A stretch of 64,000 nucleotides of DNA, taken from contig OU015649.1 of NCBI GenBank assembly GCA_907165275.2, positions 4,990,001 to 5,054,000 on the forward strand, read 5' to 3'. The notes below the pieces were generated by a model. The model had not been told where the DNA came from. It searched no databases and worked only from the letters and a program-made list of their open reading frames with translations. The DNA is from Zygaena filipendulae (taxonomy: Eukaryota > Arthropoda > Insecta > Lepidoptera > Zygaenidae). Of this stretch, positions 23,501 to 35,500 are shown one piece after another (positions within the stretch are counted from its first letter, which is position 1; each line of letters opens with the position of its first letter). The position numbers and the translations under genes were made by a program.

Positions 23501-26500
23501 TTAGGTAGGCCTTATTTGTATCACTTACCTTACCCTCTTAATAACACGTTGAAGGGGCTGAAGATGGGCTAGGTATATCTAGGTGTACGTAACGTAAGTT
23601 TATCTAGATGTCTTTTCAGAGCGCGATTTTATCTAAAAATATCTTTTTCGTGACAGTGTCTCGTAAATCTTTGAGGAATGAGGTAGGTACAACAGGTTAC
23701 TATTGGATGTTATTAGATAGGTACTGACTTTCAAAGTTATATATATTTAGCATTTTAGCTATTAGGTACTCAATAACGGATCACACCGAGCGAAGCTCGA
23801 AGCACAAACTAAGTTTGAGTTCGAAATTCAAGTTGATATTATCATAGCATAGTGCTGATCCACAAGAATCCGTTTACCTACAGGTTTATAGGCTACGTCA
23901 AACAACGCTTATCTTACACAGCTCGGAATTTACCTACGAGATCGACAATATTCAATCCTCTGTTCGTATTAGTATGAAGGTAATACCTAGTAGGTAAAAT
24001 ATATAAAATAATAGCCGTTCCCCTTGGTTTTACTTGCGTTAATTTCGGAATTTCGGGATAAAAAGTACTCTATATGTCACTCAGGACTACCGTATAGCTT
24101 GCCATAAGTGTGCCCTCTTTTATCTTGAACACTCGTCGATCTGACCTAGTTAGTACGCCATTTCACATCAGGACAGCATTTGCAAGTAGACACTTTTGCT
24201 TTCTGGTTCCCCTACTTTATAATAGAGTAAATAGGACCTTACTAATTTATCCCCTCACAATAAGAGAGGTCAAACGTAAGGTCTCAATGTGGCTTGGTTC
24301 GCTCAACTTCTTAGAGACGGAGAACCTCTTGAAGGTATGAGCATTATTGTAGCGTATTGTGGCTTTATGTATTTTATTATTAATGCCTAACTTATTTATG
24401 ATGAAATTTCCTTTATACCCAATCTCACTTTTGTGGTTACCAAGTGTTGGAGATAATAAGTATATCCTTTTCCTTCTGGTGTTCGCCTTGGTTACATAAA
24501 TTAAATTTTGACCAATTGATTGTACCTAAGCGTACATTGATTGTTATTATCTTTATCAAAATTAAGTGCAAATTATGTATTTTAAAATAAGATAATTTCT
24601 TTGTATCATAATTACGAGGGTGAGCCAAGGGCGTACCCAGGATTTCAGCTAGGAGGGGGCAGGGGGCTGCTTATACCTGTTTCGAAAAGATCGTCTGTCG
24701 GGTATATTGAAACAAAAAATCATGAAAATTGACTTTTATTCATTAATTTTGATGATGACACAAAACAAAATATTATACATAATTATACCATACATTATGT
24801 ATAATATATTATTATATTATGTATGTATATATTAATTTAACAGTAATCTTCTCGGATTTGCCGCAAAGTCTATGACAGTCTTTTCAATAAACTCACTGTT
24901 GTCTTTTAAATAATTGCGATGTACGCTCATCAGACATAAACCTAAAATTACATTTATTTAATCTTCTAGGGGGGGCAGCTGCCCCCCCTGCCCCTACCTG
25001 GGTACGCCCATGGGGTGAGCGTTAATATCTGCAACACAGTTTTTAACTAAAGCAGGTATTAACGTTCTAACCTGTTTTTGTACTTCTACTTTGTTCAAAT
25101 AAAGAATTATTATTATTATTATTATTATAAGTATTAAGTGAAAAATTTTTCAAAATCGGTTCAGTAGATCCAGATATTACCTACCCCTACAACGTCACAA
25201 ACCACAATTCACAAACTTTACCTCTTTACAGTTTACCTATAATATTAGTATGAGTAAAACCAGAATAGTTGCCCCGGAGGTAAAGTTGCCCCGATCGTAA
25301 TTATCTACTCTAGTTTCGCGGATGAATCGCGTGCTATTTTATTTATCTACCTATCCCATATGGGATAGATGTCACAAAAAGTAGAGGTCCGCAAAAATCG
25401 TTAATACTCTGGAAATGTCAAAGATTATATCTTGTAAATTTTATTTTGTAGATAAAGAAACAAAGTACTTGCCAGTTTTAAAATAAAGTAGGTATTTTGA
25501 TTTTTGCACCTACCTACTTACTGGGAGATATAAAATGATTTCAAAAGGGTAAATATCAACTATCCGGGTTTTACCCTAGATAAAAGGACAGGAATTATTT
25601 TAGTAGGTACTAGGCAGTATGTTGGTGAACTTGGCATATCATTTGCCAGCAGATCAATTTTTTTTTAGAGTTCTGTTCGCATGCAGCTGAGTTCTAGAGT
25701 TCCTGATACTTTTTAGAAATAGTTCCGGCGTTTAAACCTGAAAAAAACGCTGTTGAAAAAATGATCTGCTAACTTCCCGTAGCAGATCATTTTCCGGAAA
25801 ATCAAAAATAAAAGCGATTTTCTTTTGCGTTAAGGTTAGTTGTGGAGTTCCTGATACTTTTCAGAAATAGTTCTGGCGGTCTTACCCTAAAAAAATCAAT
25901 CCGTAAATATGGGTCTAGAAGTAAAAATAATTAGGTTTTAATCGTAATAAAAGGGTTTTAAAGCTGTTTTGAGGCAAGAAACCTTTTGTTTCTTAATGTT
26001 CGATATCAGCACTCTAGAATAGAACTAGAATTAGGTGCAGAACTTCCGTTAAAGAGCCAGCAGATCATATTATAAAAGTAAAAAAGTATAAAGATAAATT
26101 TTAAGTGCTTTCACCAATGCGTGGACTAGCACGTGGAGGCCGGAACTATCTCGTTTCTCATAGATAAGTATCAGAACTTCGATACAGAAGTGGATCGCAA
26201 ACCAGAACTCCCGTTTAAAATCCAGCAGATCATGGTAGAGTAGTAAAAAAATTCTAAAATATATTATTTTAAGAGTTCCAATAGTACGTGGAGGCCGGAA
26301 CTCCTTTGTTTCTCACAGATCAGCATCAGAACTCCAATACAGAAGTAGATCCGAGACCAGGATTCCCGTTTAAAGTCCAGCAGATCATGGTAGAGTAGTT
26401 AAAAAGTTAAAGAATATTTATTTAACAGTTCCACTAGCACGTGGAGGCCGGAACTCCTTTGTTCCTCACAGATCAGTATCAGAACTTCGATACAGAAGTG

Positions 26501-29500
26501 GATCGCAAACCAGAACTCCCGTTTAAAATCCAGCAGATCATGGTAGAGTAGTAAAAAAATTCTAAAATATATTATTTTAAGAGTTCCAATAGTACGTGGA
26601 GGCCGGAACTCCTTTGTTTCTCACAGATCAGCATCAGAACTCCAATACAGAAGTGGATCCGAGACCAGGATTCCCGTTTAAAGTCCAGCAGATCATGGTA
26701 GAGTAGTTAAAAAGTTAAAGAATATTTATTTAACAGTTCCACTAGCACGTGGAGGCCGGAACTCCTTTGTTCCTCACAGATCAGTATCAGAACTTCGATA
26801 CAGAAGTGGATCGTGAACCAGAACTCCCGTTTAAAATCCAGCAGATCATGGTAGAGCAGGTAAAAAGTTAAAGAATTTTAATTTAACAGTTGCACTACCA
26901 TGTGGAGGCCGGAACTCCTTTGTTTCTTACAGATCAGCATCAGCACTCCGATACGGAAGTGGATCCGAGACCAGAACTCCCGTTTAAAATCCAGCAGATC
27001 ATAGTAGAATAGTAAAAAAAATAAAAAAAAAATATTTTAACCGTTCCACTAGCACGTGGAAGCCGGAACTCCTTTGTTTCTCACATATCAGTATCAGAAC
27101 TTCGATACAGAAGTAGATCCAAAACAAGAACTCCCGTTTAAAATCCAGCAGATCATAGTAGAGTAGTAAAAAAAAAAAATAAAAAAAATTTTAACAGTTC
27201 CACTAGCACGTGGAAGCCGGAACTCCTTTGTTTCTCACATATCAGTATCAGAACTTCGATACAGACGTAGATCCAAAACCAGAACTCCTGTTTAAAATCC
27301 AGCAGATCATAGTAGAGTAGTAAAAAAAAATAAAAAAAAATTTTAACAGTTCCACTAGCACGTGGAGGTCGGAACTCCATTGTTTCTCACAGATCAGTAT
27401 AAGAACTTCGATACAGAAGTGGATCGCAAACCAGAACTCCTGTTTAAAATCCAGCAGATCATGGTAGAGTAGTTAAAAAATTAAAAAAATATTATTTTAA
27501 CAGTTCCAATAGCACGTGGAGGCCGGAACTCCTTTGTTTCTCAAATATCAGTAACAGAACTTTGATACAGAAGTGGATCCAAAACCAGAACTCCCGTTTA
27601 AAATCCAGCAGATCATGGTAGAGTAGTTAAAAAATTAAAAAAATATTATTTTAACAGTTCCAATAGCACGTGAAGGCCGGAACTCCTTTGTTTCTCACAT
27701 ATTAGTACCAGAACTTTGATACAAAAGTGGATCCAAAACCAGAACTCCCGTTTAAAATCCAGCAGATCATAGTAGAGTTTAAAAAAGGTAAAGAATATTA
27801 ATTTAACAGTTCCACTAGCACGTGAAGGCCGAAACTCCTTTGTTTCTCACATATCAGTACCAGAACTTTGAAACAAAAGTGGATCCAAAACCAGAACTCC
27901 AGTTTAAAATCCAGCAGATCATGGTTTCCAAAATGTTAAAAGTTAAAAATATTATTTTGATAGTTTGACGTATCACACTTATATGTTTGAGATTAAAAAA
28001 ATCATATTTAATTATAGGATACAGCCAGAGATGGGAACTCTTTTCGATAGAGTGTGAGACAAGTAATTTTCTCGACTACACCTCCCAATGAGACCGGAAC
28101 TCACATAAAAATATCAGCATATCAAACTTTTATGTTTGAGATTAAAAAATTCATATTTAATTATAGGATACAGCTAAAGATGGGAACTCTTTTCTATAGA
28201 GAGCAAGGCCACTAATTCTCTCGATCGAACCTTCTGCTGTGACCGGAACTTACATAAAAAATATCAGCATATCACACTTATATGTTTAGGATTTGAAAAA
28301 TTCATATTTAATTATAGGATACAGCCAGAGATGGGAACTCTTTTCGATAGGGTGTAAGATCACTAATTCTCTCGATTACACCTCCCAATGAGACCGGAAC
28401 TCACATGAAAATATCAGCATATCACACTTATATGTTTGAGATTTAAAAGAATCATATTTAATTTTAGGATACAGCCAGAGATGGGAACTCTTTTCGATGA
28501 AGTGTGAGACAAGTAATTTTCTCGACTACACCTCCCAATGAGACCGGAACTCACATAAAAATATCAGCATATCACACTTTTATGTTTGAGATTAAAAAAT
28601 TCATATTTAATTATAGGATACAGCCAGAGATGGGAACTCTTTTCGATAGGGTGTGAGACCACTAATTCTCTCAACTACACCTCCCACTGAGACCGGAACT
28701 CACATGAAAATATCAGCATATCACACTTATATGTTTGAGATTTAAAAAAATCATATTTAATTTTAGGATACAGCCAGAGATGGGAACTCTTTTCGATAGA
28801 GTGTGAGACCACTGATTTTCTCGACTACACCTCCCAATGAGACCGGAACTCACATAAAAACTCCAAATATACGTCAAACTATCAAAATAATATTTTTACA
28901 TTTAAAATGCTGGAAACCATGATCTGCTAGATTTTAAACAGGAGTTCTGGTCTTGGATCCACTTCCGTATAGGAGTTTTGATGCTGATCTGTAAGAAACA
29001 AAGGAGTTCCGGCCTCCTAACGGTTGTGCAACTGTTAAATTAAAATTATTTAACTTTTTATTTGCTCTACCATGATCTGCTGGATTTTAAACGGGAGTTC
29101 TGGTTTCGGATCCACTTCTGTATCGAAGTTCTGGTACTGATCTGTGAGAAACAAAGGAGTTCCGACCTCCACGTGCTAGTGGAACTGTTAAAATTTTTTT
29201 TTTTATTTTTTTTACTACTCTACTATGATCTGCTGGATTTTAAACAGGAGTTCTGGTTTTGGATCTACTTCTGTATCGAAGTTCTGATACTGATATGTGA
29301 GAAACAAAGGAGTTCCGGCTTCCACGTGCTAGTGGAACTGTTAAATTTTTTTTATTTTTATTTTTTTTACTACTCTACTATGATCTGCTGGATTTTAAAC
29401 GGGAGTTCTGGTTTTGGATCTACTTCTGTATCAAAGGTCTGATACTGATATGTGAGAAACAAAGGAGTTCCGGCTTCCACGTGCTAGTGGAACTGTTAAA

Positions 29501-32500
29501 TTTTTATTTTTTTTATTTTTTTACTACTCTACATGATCTGCTGGATTTTAAACGGGAGTTCTGGTCTCGGATCCACTTCCGTATCGGAGTGCTGATGCTG
29601 ATCTGTAAGAAACAAAGGAGTTCCGGCCTCCACATGGTAGTGCAACTGTTAAATTAAAATTCTTTAACTTTTTACCTGCTCTACCATGATCTGCTGGATT
29701 TTGAACGGGAGTTCTGGTTCACGATCCACTTCTGTATCGAAGTTCTGATACTGATCTGTGAGGAACAAAGGAGTTCCGGTCTCCACGTGCTAGTGGAACT
29801 GTTAAATAAATATTCTTTAACTTTTTAACTACTCTACCATGATCTGCTGGACTTTAAACGTGAATCCTGATCTCGGATCCTCTTCTGTATCGAAGTTCTG
29901 ATGCTGATCTGTGAGAAACAAAGGAGTTCTGGCTTCCACGTACTATTGGAACTGTTAAAATAATATATTTTTTAATTTTTTTACTACTCTACCATGATCT
30001 GCTGGATTTTAAACGGGAGTTCTGGTTTGCGATCTACTTCTGTATCGAAGTTCTGATACTTATCTGTGAGAAACGAGGTAGTTCCGGCCTCCACGTCCAG
30101 TCCACGCATTGGTGAAAGCACTTAAAATTTATCTTTATCCTTTTTTACATTTGTACTATGATCTGCTGGCTCTTTAACGGGAGTTCTGCACCTAATTCTA
30201 GTTTTATTCTAGAGTGCTGATATCGAACATTAAGAAACAAAAGGTTTCTTGCCTCAAAACAGCTTTAAAACCCTTTTATTACGATTAAAATCTAATTATT
30301 TTTACTTCTAGACCCATATTTACGGATTGATTTTTTTAGGGTAAGACCGCCAGAACTATTTCTGAAAAGTATCAGGAACTCCACAACTAACCTTAACGCA
30401 AAAGAAAATCGCTTTTATTTTTGATTTTCCGGAAAATGATCTGCTACGGGAAGTTAGCAGATCATTTTTTCAACAGCGTTTTTTTCAGGTTTAAACGCCG
30501 GAACTATTTCTAAAAAGTATCAGGAACTCTAGAACTCAGCTGCATGCGAACAGAACTCTAAAAAAAAAATGATCTGCTGGCAAATGATATGCCAAGTTCA
30601 CGCAGACCTAGGCAGTTTCACCCGCTTGAGTTTTAGAATTCCCGCAGGAACGCAAAAGTAACCTAATTTAGGTAACTCTTTATTGTTATAAGCTAATTAG
30701 CAGTGAAAGTCCAGTCAAAATTGGTCCTACCGTTTCGGAGATTCACCCGCGTGAGACACGGAACTCTCGCAGGAACTACTTTTATTCTTCTTCTCCTTAA
30801 CATAACAAAAAAGAATTAGCGAAATTGGTCCAGCCGTTCACGCGTGATGCCGTGAACAAGGGAAATAGGGACTAATTTATATCTTCTTCTTTATAAATAA
30901 ACATGAATATTTGTATGTCTGTCCTATAAGCGTTTCTAAACCATTACTCCGATTCTGATAAAACTTTGGCGGGTTGTTCTGCCTGCGTCCGTAAAGGTTC
31001 CTGATATAAAGAGATCCTGCGGGAATTCCGAAACTCACACGGGTGAAACCGCGGGGCACAGTTAGTATATTATATAGATTATTTATAGATAGGAATAAGT
31101 ACAAAGGGAGTGCGATTGTTTTATTGCAGACAATGAATTCTCCTACACTATACCGGGCGAGTCCGGAATTTACGTGTTCGATGCAGACACCCTGACTAGC
31201 AGCGTGTACGTTTCCAGCGAATTATTGGTTTGTAACTTTTCTTATATAATAATATAATATTATAAATAATATGGCCAGGGCCAGGACCTTCATAGAAATT
31301 TTCAAATTTGAAACAATTATAATGATATAGATAATAAATTTTAATTAAATAGGTATTTTAAAATTATGGTACTTATGGCTTTAGGTATCATAAGAAATAG
31401 TGGTTAAGACCTACAAGAATAAAATTTAAAAGGAAAAATATTTATTACCTTATATGTATATCGTGCCGGTTATTAAAAATAGTTGCTGTTAGTGCGGCAA
31501 TAAATAAATATTTTTTAAAAATAAAATAACTAAGCGTCACGATTTGGGACGACTTAAGTAAAAAAATAATAAAAATACAATTACCTATACTAGCTGCTCC
31601 CTGCGGTTTCACCCGCGTTAAATTCGGCGTCACCGCGAGAATCCCGGATAAAAGTACCCTACTAATGTCCTTTTCTGTATTTACCCTGACAATGTGTCTT
31701 GCAAAATTTCACGATGATAGGTCAAATAGGTAGTTAAGGCGTGAAAGTGTGAAAAACAAACAAACTTACATTCGCATTTACAATATCAGGACATAAGACG
31801 AAATATTCTATTTTTCTACCACCATTATCAGTGATCAGAATTTCAAAAGATGTATTTTTGTGATAGGTAGGTTAGGTATAGAATAGATATTAATTTCTTC
31901 GGCTCTAAATAATTTTGTAATAACTATATATTTATTTTATTTTCAATTCTTAGGGCCGATTTTTATATACGTAGATATACCTACCTAATAAGGGCTAACC
32001 TGAGATGTTTTAAAATGAAACAAATTTTATTTGAACTATCAGACGAATAAGAAAAAACCGTTTTGTAACTATTGCCTACTTTTGATATTATACAACGTGT
32101 TAATGACTTAAACCAAAACCTGATACACCCTATTAAAAAAAATAAACAATAATATGATTAAAATATAAACTATGTCGAAAAAATTAACCCACCTACGAAA
32201 TTTTAAGCGCTACGCCCGCACCTATCTACGTGTCAATGACGGATACAATTTTTTTTTGCTACGGGTGGCGTACGCGCCAAATATTGTGTGTATCATTTTA
32301 GACATGGGCTTATAAAAATGAAAGGTCCAACTACCTTGAACTTGTAACTTGAAATCTTAAACGTCTTCTATACATAAGTAGGTAGGTATAGGTTAATTGT
32401 TTGCTCACCTTACTACTACTACTACTGTACTACAAGTATTATTACTGTACTATAACTATAAGTATTACTGTACTATAAGTAGTACTACTGTACTATAAGT

Positions 32501-35500
32501 ATTATTCTATAAAATTTCGGCAGGAGTTCCTGAATACTACTAATCCAATTCTATCAGCGGACAGAGAATACATTTTAGCTCCTAGCAACGTAGAGCAGGT
32601 AAGTAATAAACACTTATATATAGATTTAGATTAACAACAAAGAAGTTATAAAACACCGCTTTTATTTATAAACCAATTAGCTTCTCCCCACGGTTTCTCC
32701 CGCGTTAATTTTGGAGTTTTCGCGTTAATTTCGGGATAAATAGAGCCCCCCATCTCCAATATCCCAGTACCTTTTTTGTACCCCTGACAACGTGTACTTA
32801 TGCAAAATTTCATGATGATCGGTTACGTAGTTAGGGCGTGAAAAGGTTACAAACATACAGTTACAGTAACATTTATAATATTAGTATGGAATATGGATTA
32901 TTGAAGCATAATTTTATTATCAGTGTACCTACCATACCAAATGATAAACATTTTTATTTTATAACAGTTAACTGACTATAGATAAATAAGTTTACTATAA
33001 GTAACTTAATGAAAGGTCAGATAATGAAACGTAATGAAAAATGTTTTTAATTTTGTGTAGTGGCACAGATAACTCGTTCTTTTAAATCATCGCCAGAGAG
33101 GTAGGCAGAGATATGACTTCTTCGCCTTGAATTCATAATCCTCCGCATACGTGCCAGAGTTGCTCTTGATGTTTGAGTTTCTGATGTAGGTACCTACCTA
33201 AATGTAAACATTTTTTTTTTCAGGTTTACAGATATTCTACGACTGCTCAGTTTGCCCTATACGAAATAGCAACAGGGTACAGTAGTTTTTATTTTATACT
33301 AGCTGTTCCCCACGGTTTCATCCGCGGTAATTTCGGAGATCCCGCGGGAATTCCTCGATGAAAGGTACCCCATGTCCTTTTCTGTACCCCTGACAACTTG
33401 TATGCAAAACTTCATGAATCAGTTCAGCCGTTGAGGCGTGAAAGTGTAACAAACAAACAAACTCACTTTCGCATTCATAATATTAGTTAATTAGTTAATA
33501 TTATTGCTATTTCTTCATGAAATTTTTGTTAAACTTAAATTAAACTAAACAAAAATTTAACACTAGCTGTTCCCCACGGTTCCCCCGTGATTATATCCCC
33601 CTTGTTTTAGTTGTTTTAGTTCCCCCTTGTTATTTCGGAGTTTTCGAGGAAATTCCGGTATCTGGGGGCACGGTAGTGCCCCAGGCAAGATGGGCCAAGC
33701 GAAACGGAAGCACTACCTATCTTTTCTCGAAGCGCTTCGTCGTTTTGTTGAACCCTTATAACTTGGCTTTGGATTATACTAGATAAACGAAATTTTCGGG
33801 ACATGTTTTCAATAGCAGACTTATCAAACATATTAAGTTTTAATTGCATAGCTCTTATAAGTTATACTTTATATTTTATTGATATCTAAAAAACCCTGAT
33901 TTCTTCATTGACTCACTGATGATTATCAAAATTCTTAGGGTATTTCCTAATGTTCTAGAAAGCTGAAATTTGGCGTGTAAGCTAGTATTAGTTCAGAAAC
34001 AACAAAAAAATTATAAAACTTGTAACTTTTATCCCCCAACCCCTTAAACTGGGGGATGGAAGTTTGTACGAGAATTCCGCAATTTTGACTTACAAAAAGA
34101 AATGAAATCCCACCAAAAATATTTTCATGTCAAATGTTGCCAAGACGAGACTATTTGACGGCACTGTCAAAAAGTTATCAGATCTCATGTAGAGGCAAGC
34201 TTATAACTCTACACACCCTAACTCTATAAGGCCTAACTTCACAAACTCTACACATTAGTCAGAATATGTGGCTTGGCCGTTTTGTTACTGCAAGAACCTT
34301 TGTATAACAGAAAAGTAATTAACAGTGCATAAATTTTTCACCTAACGCTTATGTGAATGGAGCGAAATGGTCAAGCCACATATTCTGACTAAGGTGTAGA
34401 GATCGAGAAGTTAGTCCTTGTAGAATTAGGGTGTGTAGAGTTATAAGCTTGGCTCTACATGAGATCTGATAACTTTTCGACAGTGCCAGTCAAATAGTCT
34501 CGTCTTGGCAACATTTTACATGAAAATGTTTTTGATGGGATAAAATTACCCTCTGTCTTTTCTGTGCCCCTTACAACGTTAGGGACCTAAATTTTTTCCA
34601 AACATTACGTCTGGGCTATAAAATAACAGAAATTTCGTGTGCATTTTATTTTTCTGTGTAGTGCAAGCGCTCATAAATTTTATGGACCTCTCTCTGGAGA
34701 GAAATATCTACTAAATTAACACAGAAAAGATATCTTTAAATTTATTCAGTCAGGTACAAAGGCACCTGTGCCCTGTTTATCAAAACTTACTAGCCTTGTA
34801 TTACAAGCAATTTTCCTGTAAAAAAATTAATTATTACAAATATGTGTTTATCAAAACTACACATGTAAATTACAAGTTACAAGGGTCGTTATTTATTTCA
34901 CAAGTATATTTTTACACTTGTATGCGTGATTTTGTTCATCAAAAATCCCATAAAAATTACAATTTGTAGAAAATCGTAGCAAATCCAAAGAGTGTCCAGC
35001 GACTCTCCATTCCGTCTTACATGTGTAGTGCTTAGCACCTATACCACAATAAATTTTATTTCAATTGTTTCATTACGGAGTTCGACAATCAAGATTTGAT
35101 AGTAATATTCACGACTAGCTGTGCCCCGCGGTTTCACCCGCGTGAGTTTCGGAATTCCCGCAGGAACTCCCAACTTCTCACCGTTTAAACCTTCCCTGTA
35201 TTTCTACAAATCTTTCAAGATCAAAATTAGCCAAATCGGTCCAGCCATTCTCGAGTTTTAGCGAGACTAACGAACAGCATTTCATCTATACTAATATTAA
35301 TAAGAGCAAAACTTGGTGAGTTTGTGACGTTGTAGGGGGTAATCTCTGGATCTACTGAACCGATTTTAAAAATTCTTTCACTTATAAGAAGCTACAGTGA
35401 TCCTGAGTGACATAGGGTACTTTGTATTCCGGGATTCCCGCGGGAACTCCGGAGTTTGTGAGGTCCATGGATCTACTTATTATACGTAGATAGGAAGATA

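Larger units (their letters stand above)
25610..30616. mobile_element. Foldback-like giant inverted-repeat element, 4,989 bp
   Basis: The element (25619-30607) sits between perfect 9-bp repeats CTAGGCAGT (25610-25618 and 30608-30616). Ends are mirror images: TGAACTTGGCATATCATTTG at 25626 and its complement ending at 30600. Each arm has a ~430-bp outer segment, then tandem ~153-bp units, then a junction (TAGTTTGACGTAT, ending 27973; complement starts 28869). The centre is six ~150-bp units. Arms differ in unit number, so they are 2.36 and 1.74 kb. Long inverted repeats made of tandem subunits with 9-bp duplications are the diagnostic plan of Drosophila Foldback elements, which have been linked to the Mutator group. 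No transposase is encoded. Open frames inside are by-products of the repeats. Confidence 0.85.

Noticed and set aside
27153..29442. Open frames inside the Foldback arms, including one of 126 codons
   Set aside because: The predicted peptides are translations of the 153-bp units (repeated [14 protein letters not shown] phrases) and end at random; not a gene.
26047..30170. Regularly spaced repeats reminiscent of a minisatellite only
   Set aside because: A plain minisatellite would not be mirrored about a centre with matching outer ends and flanking 9-bp duplications; the mobile-element reading is better supported.
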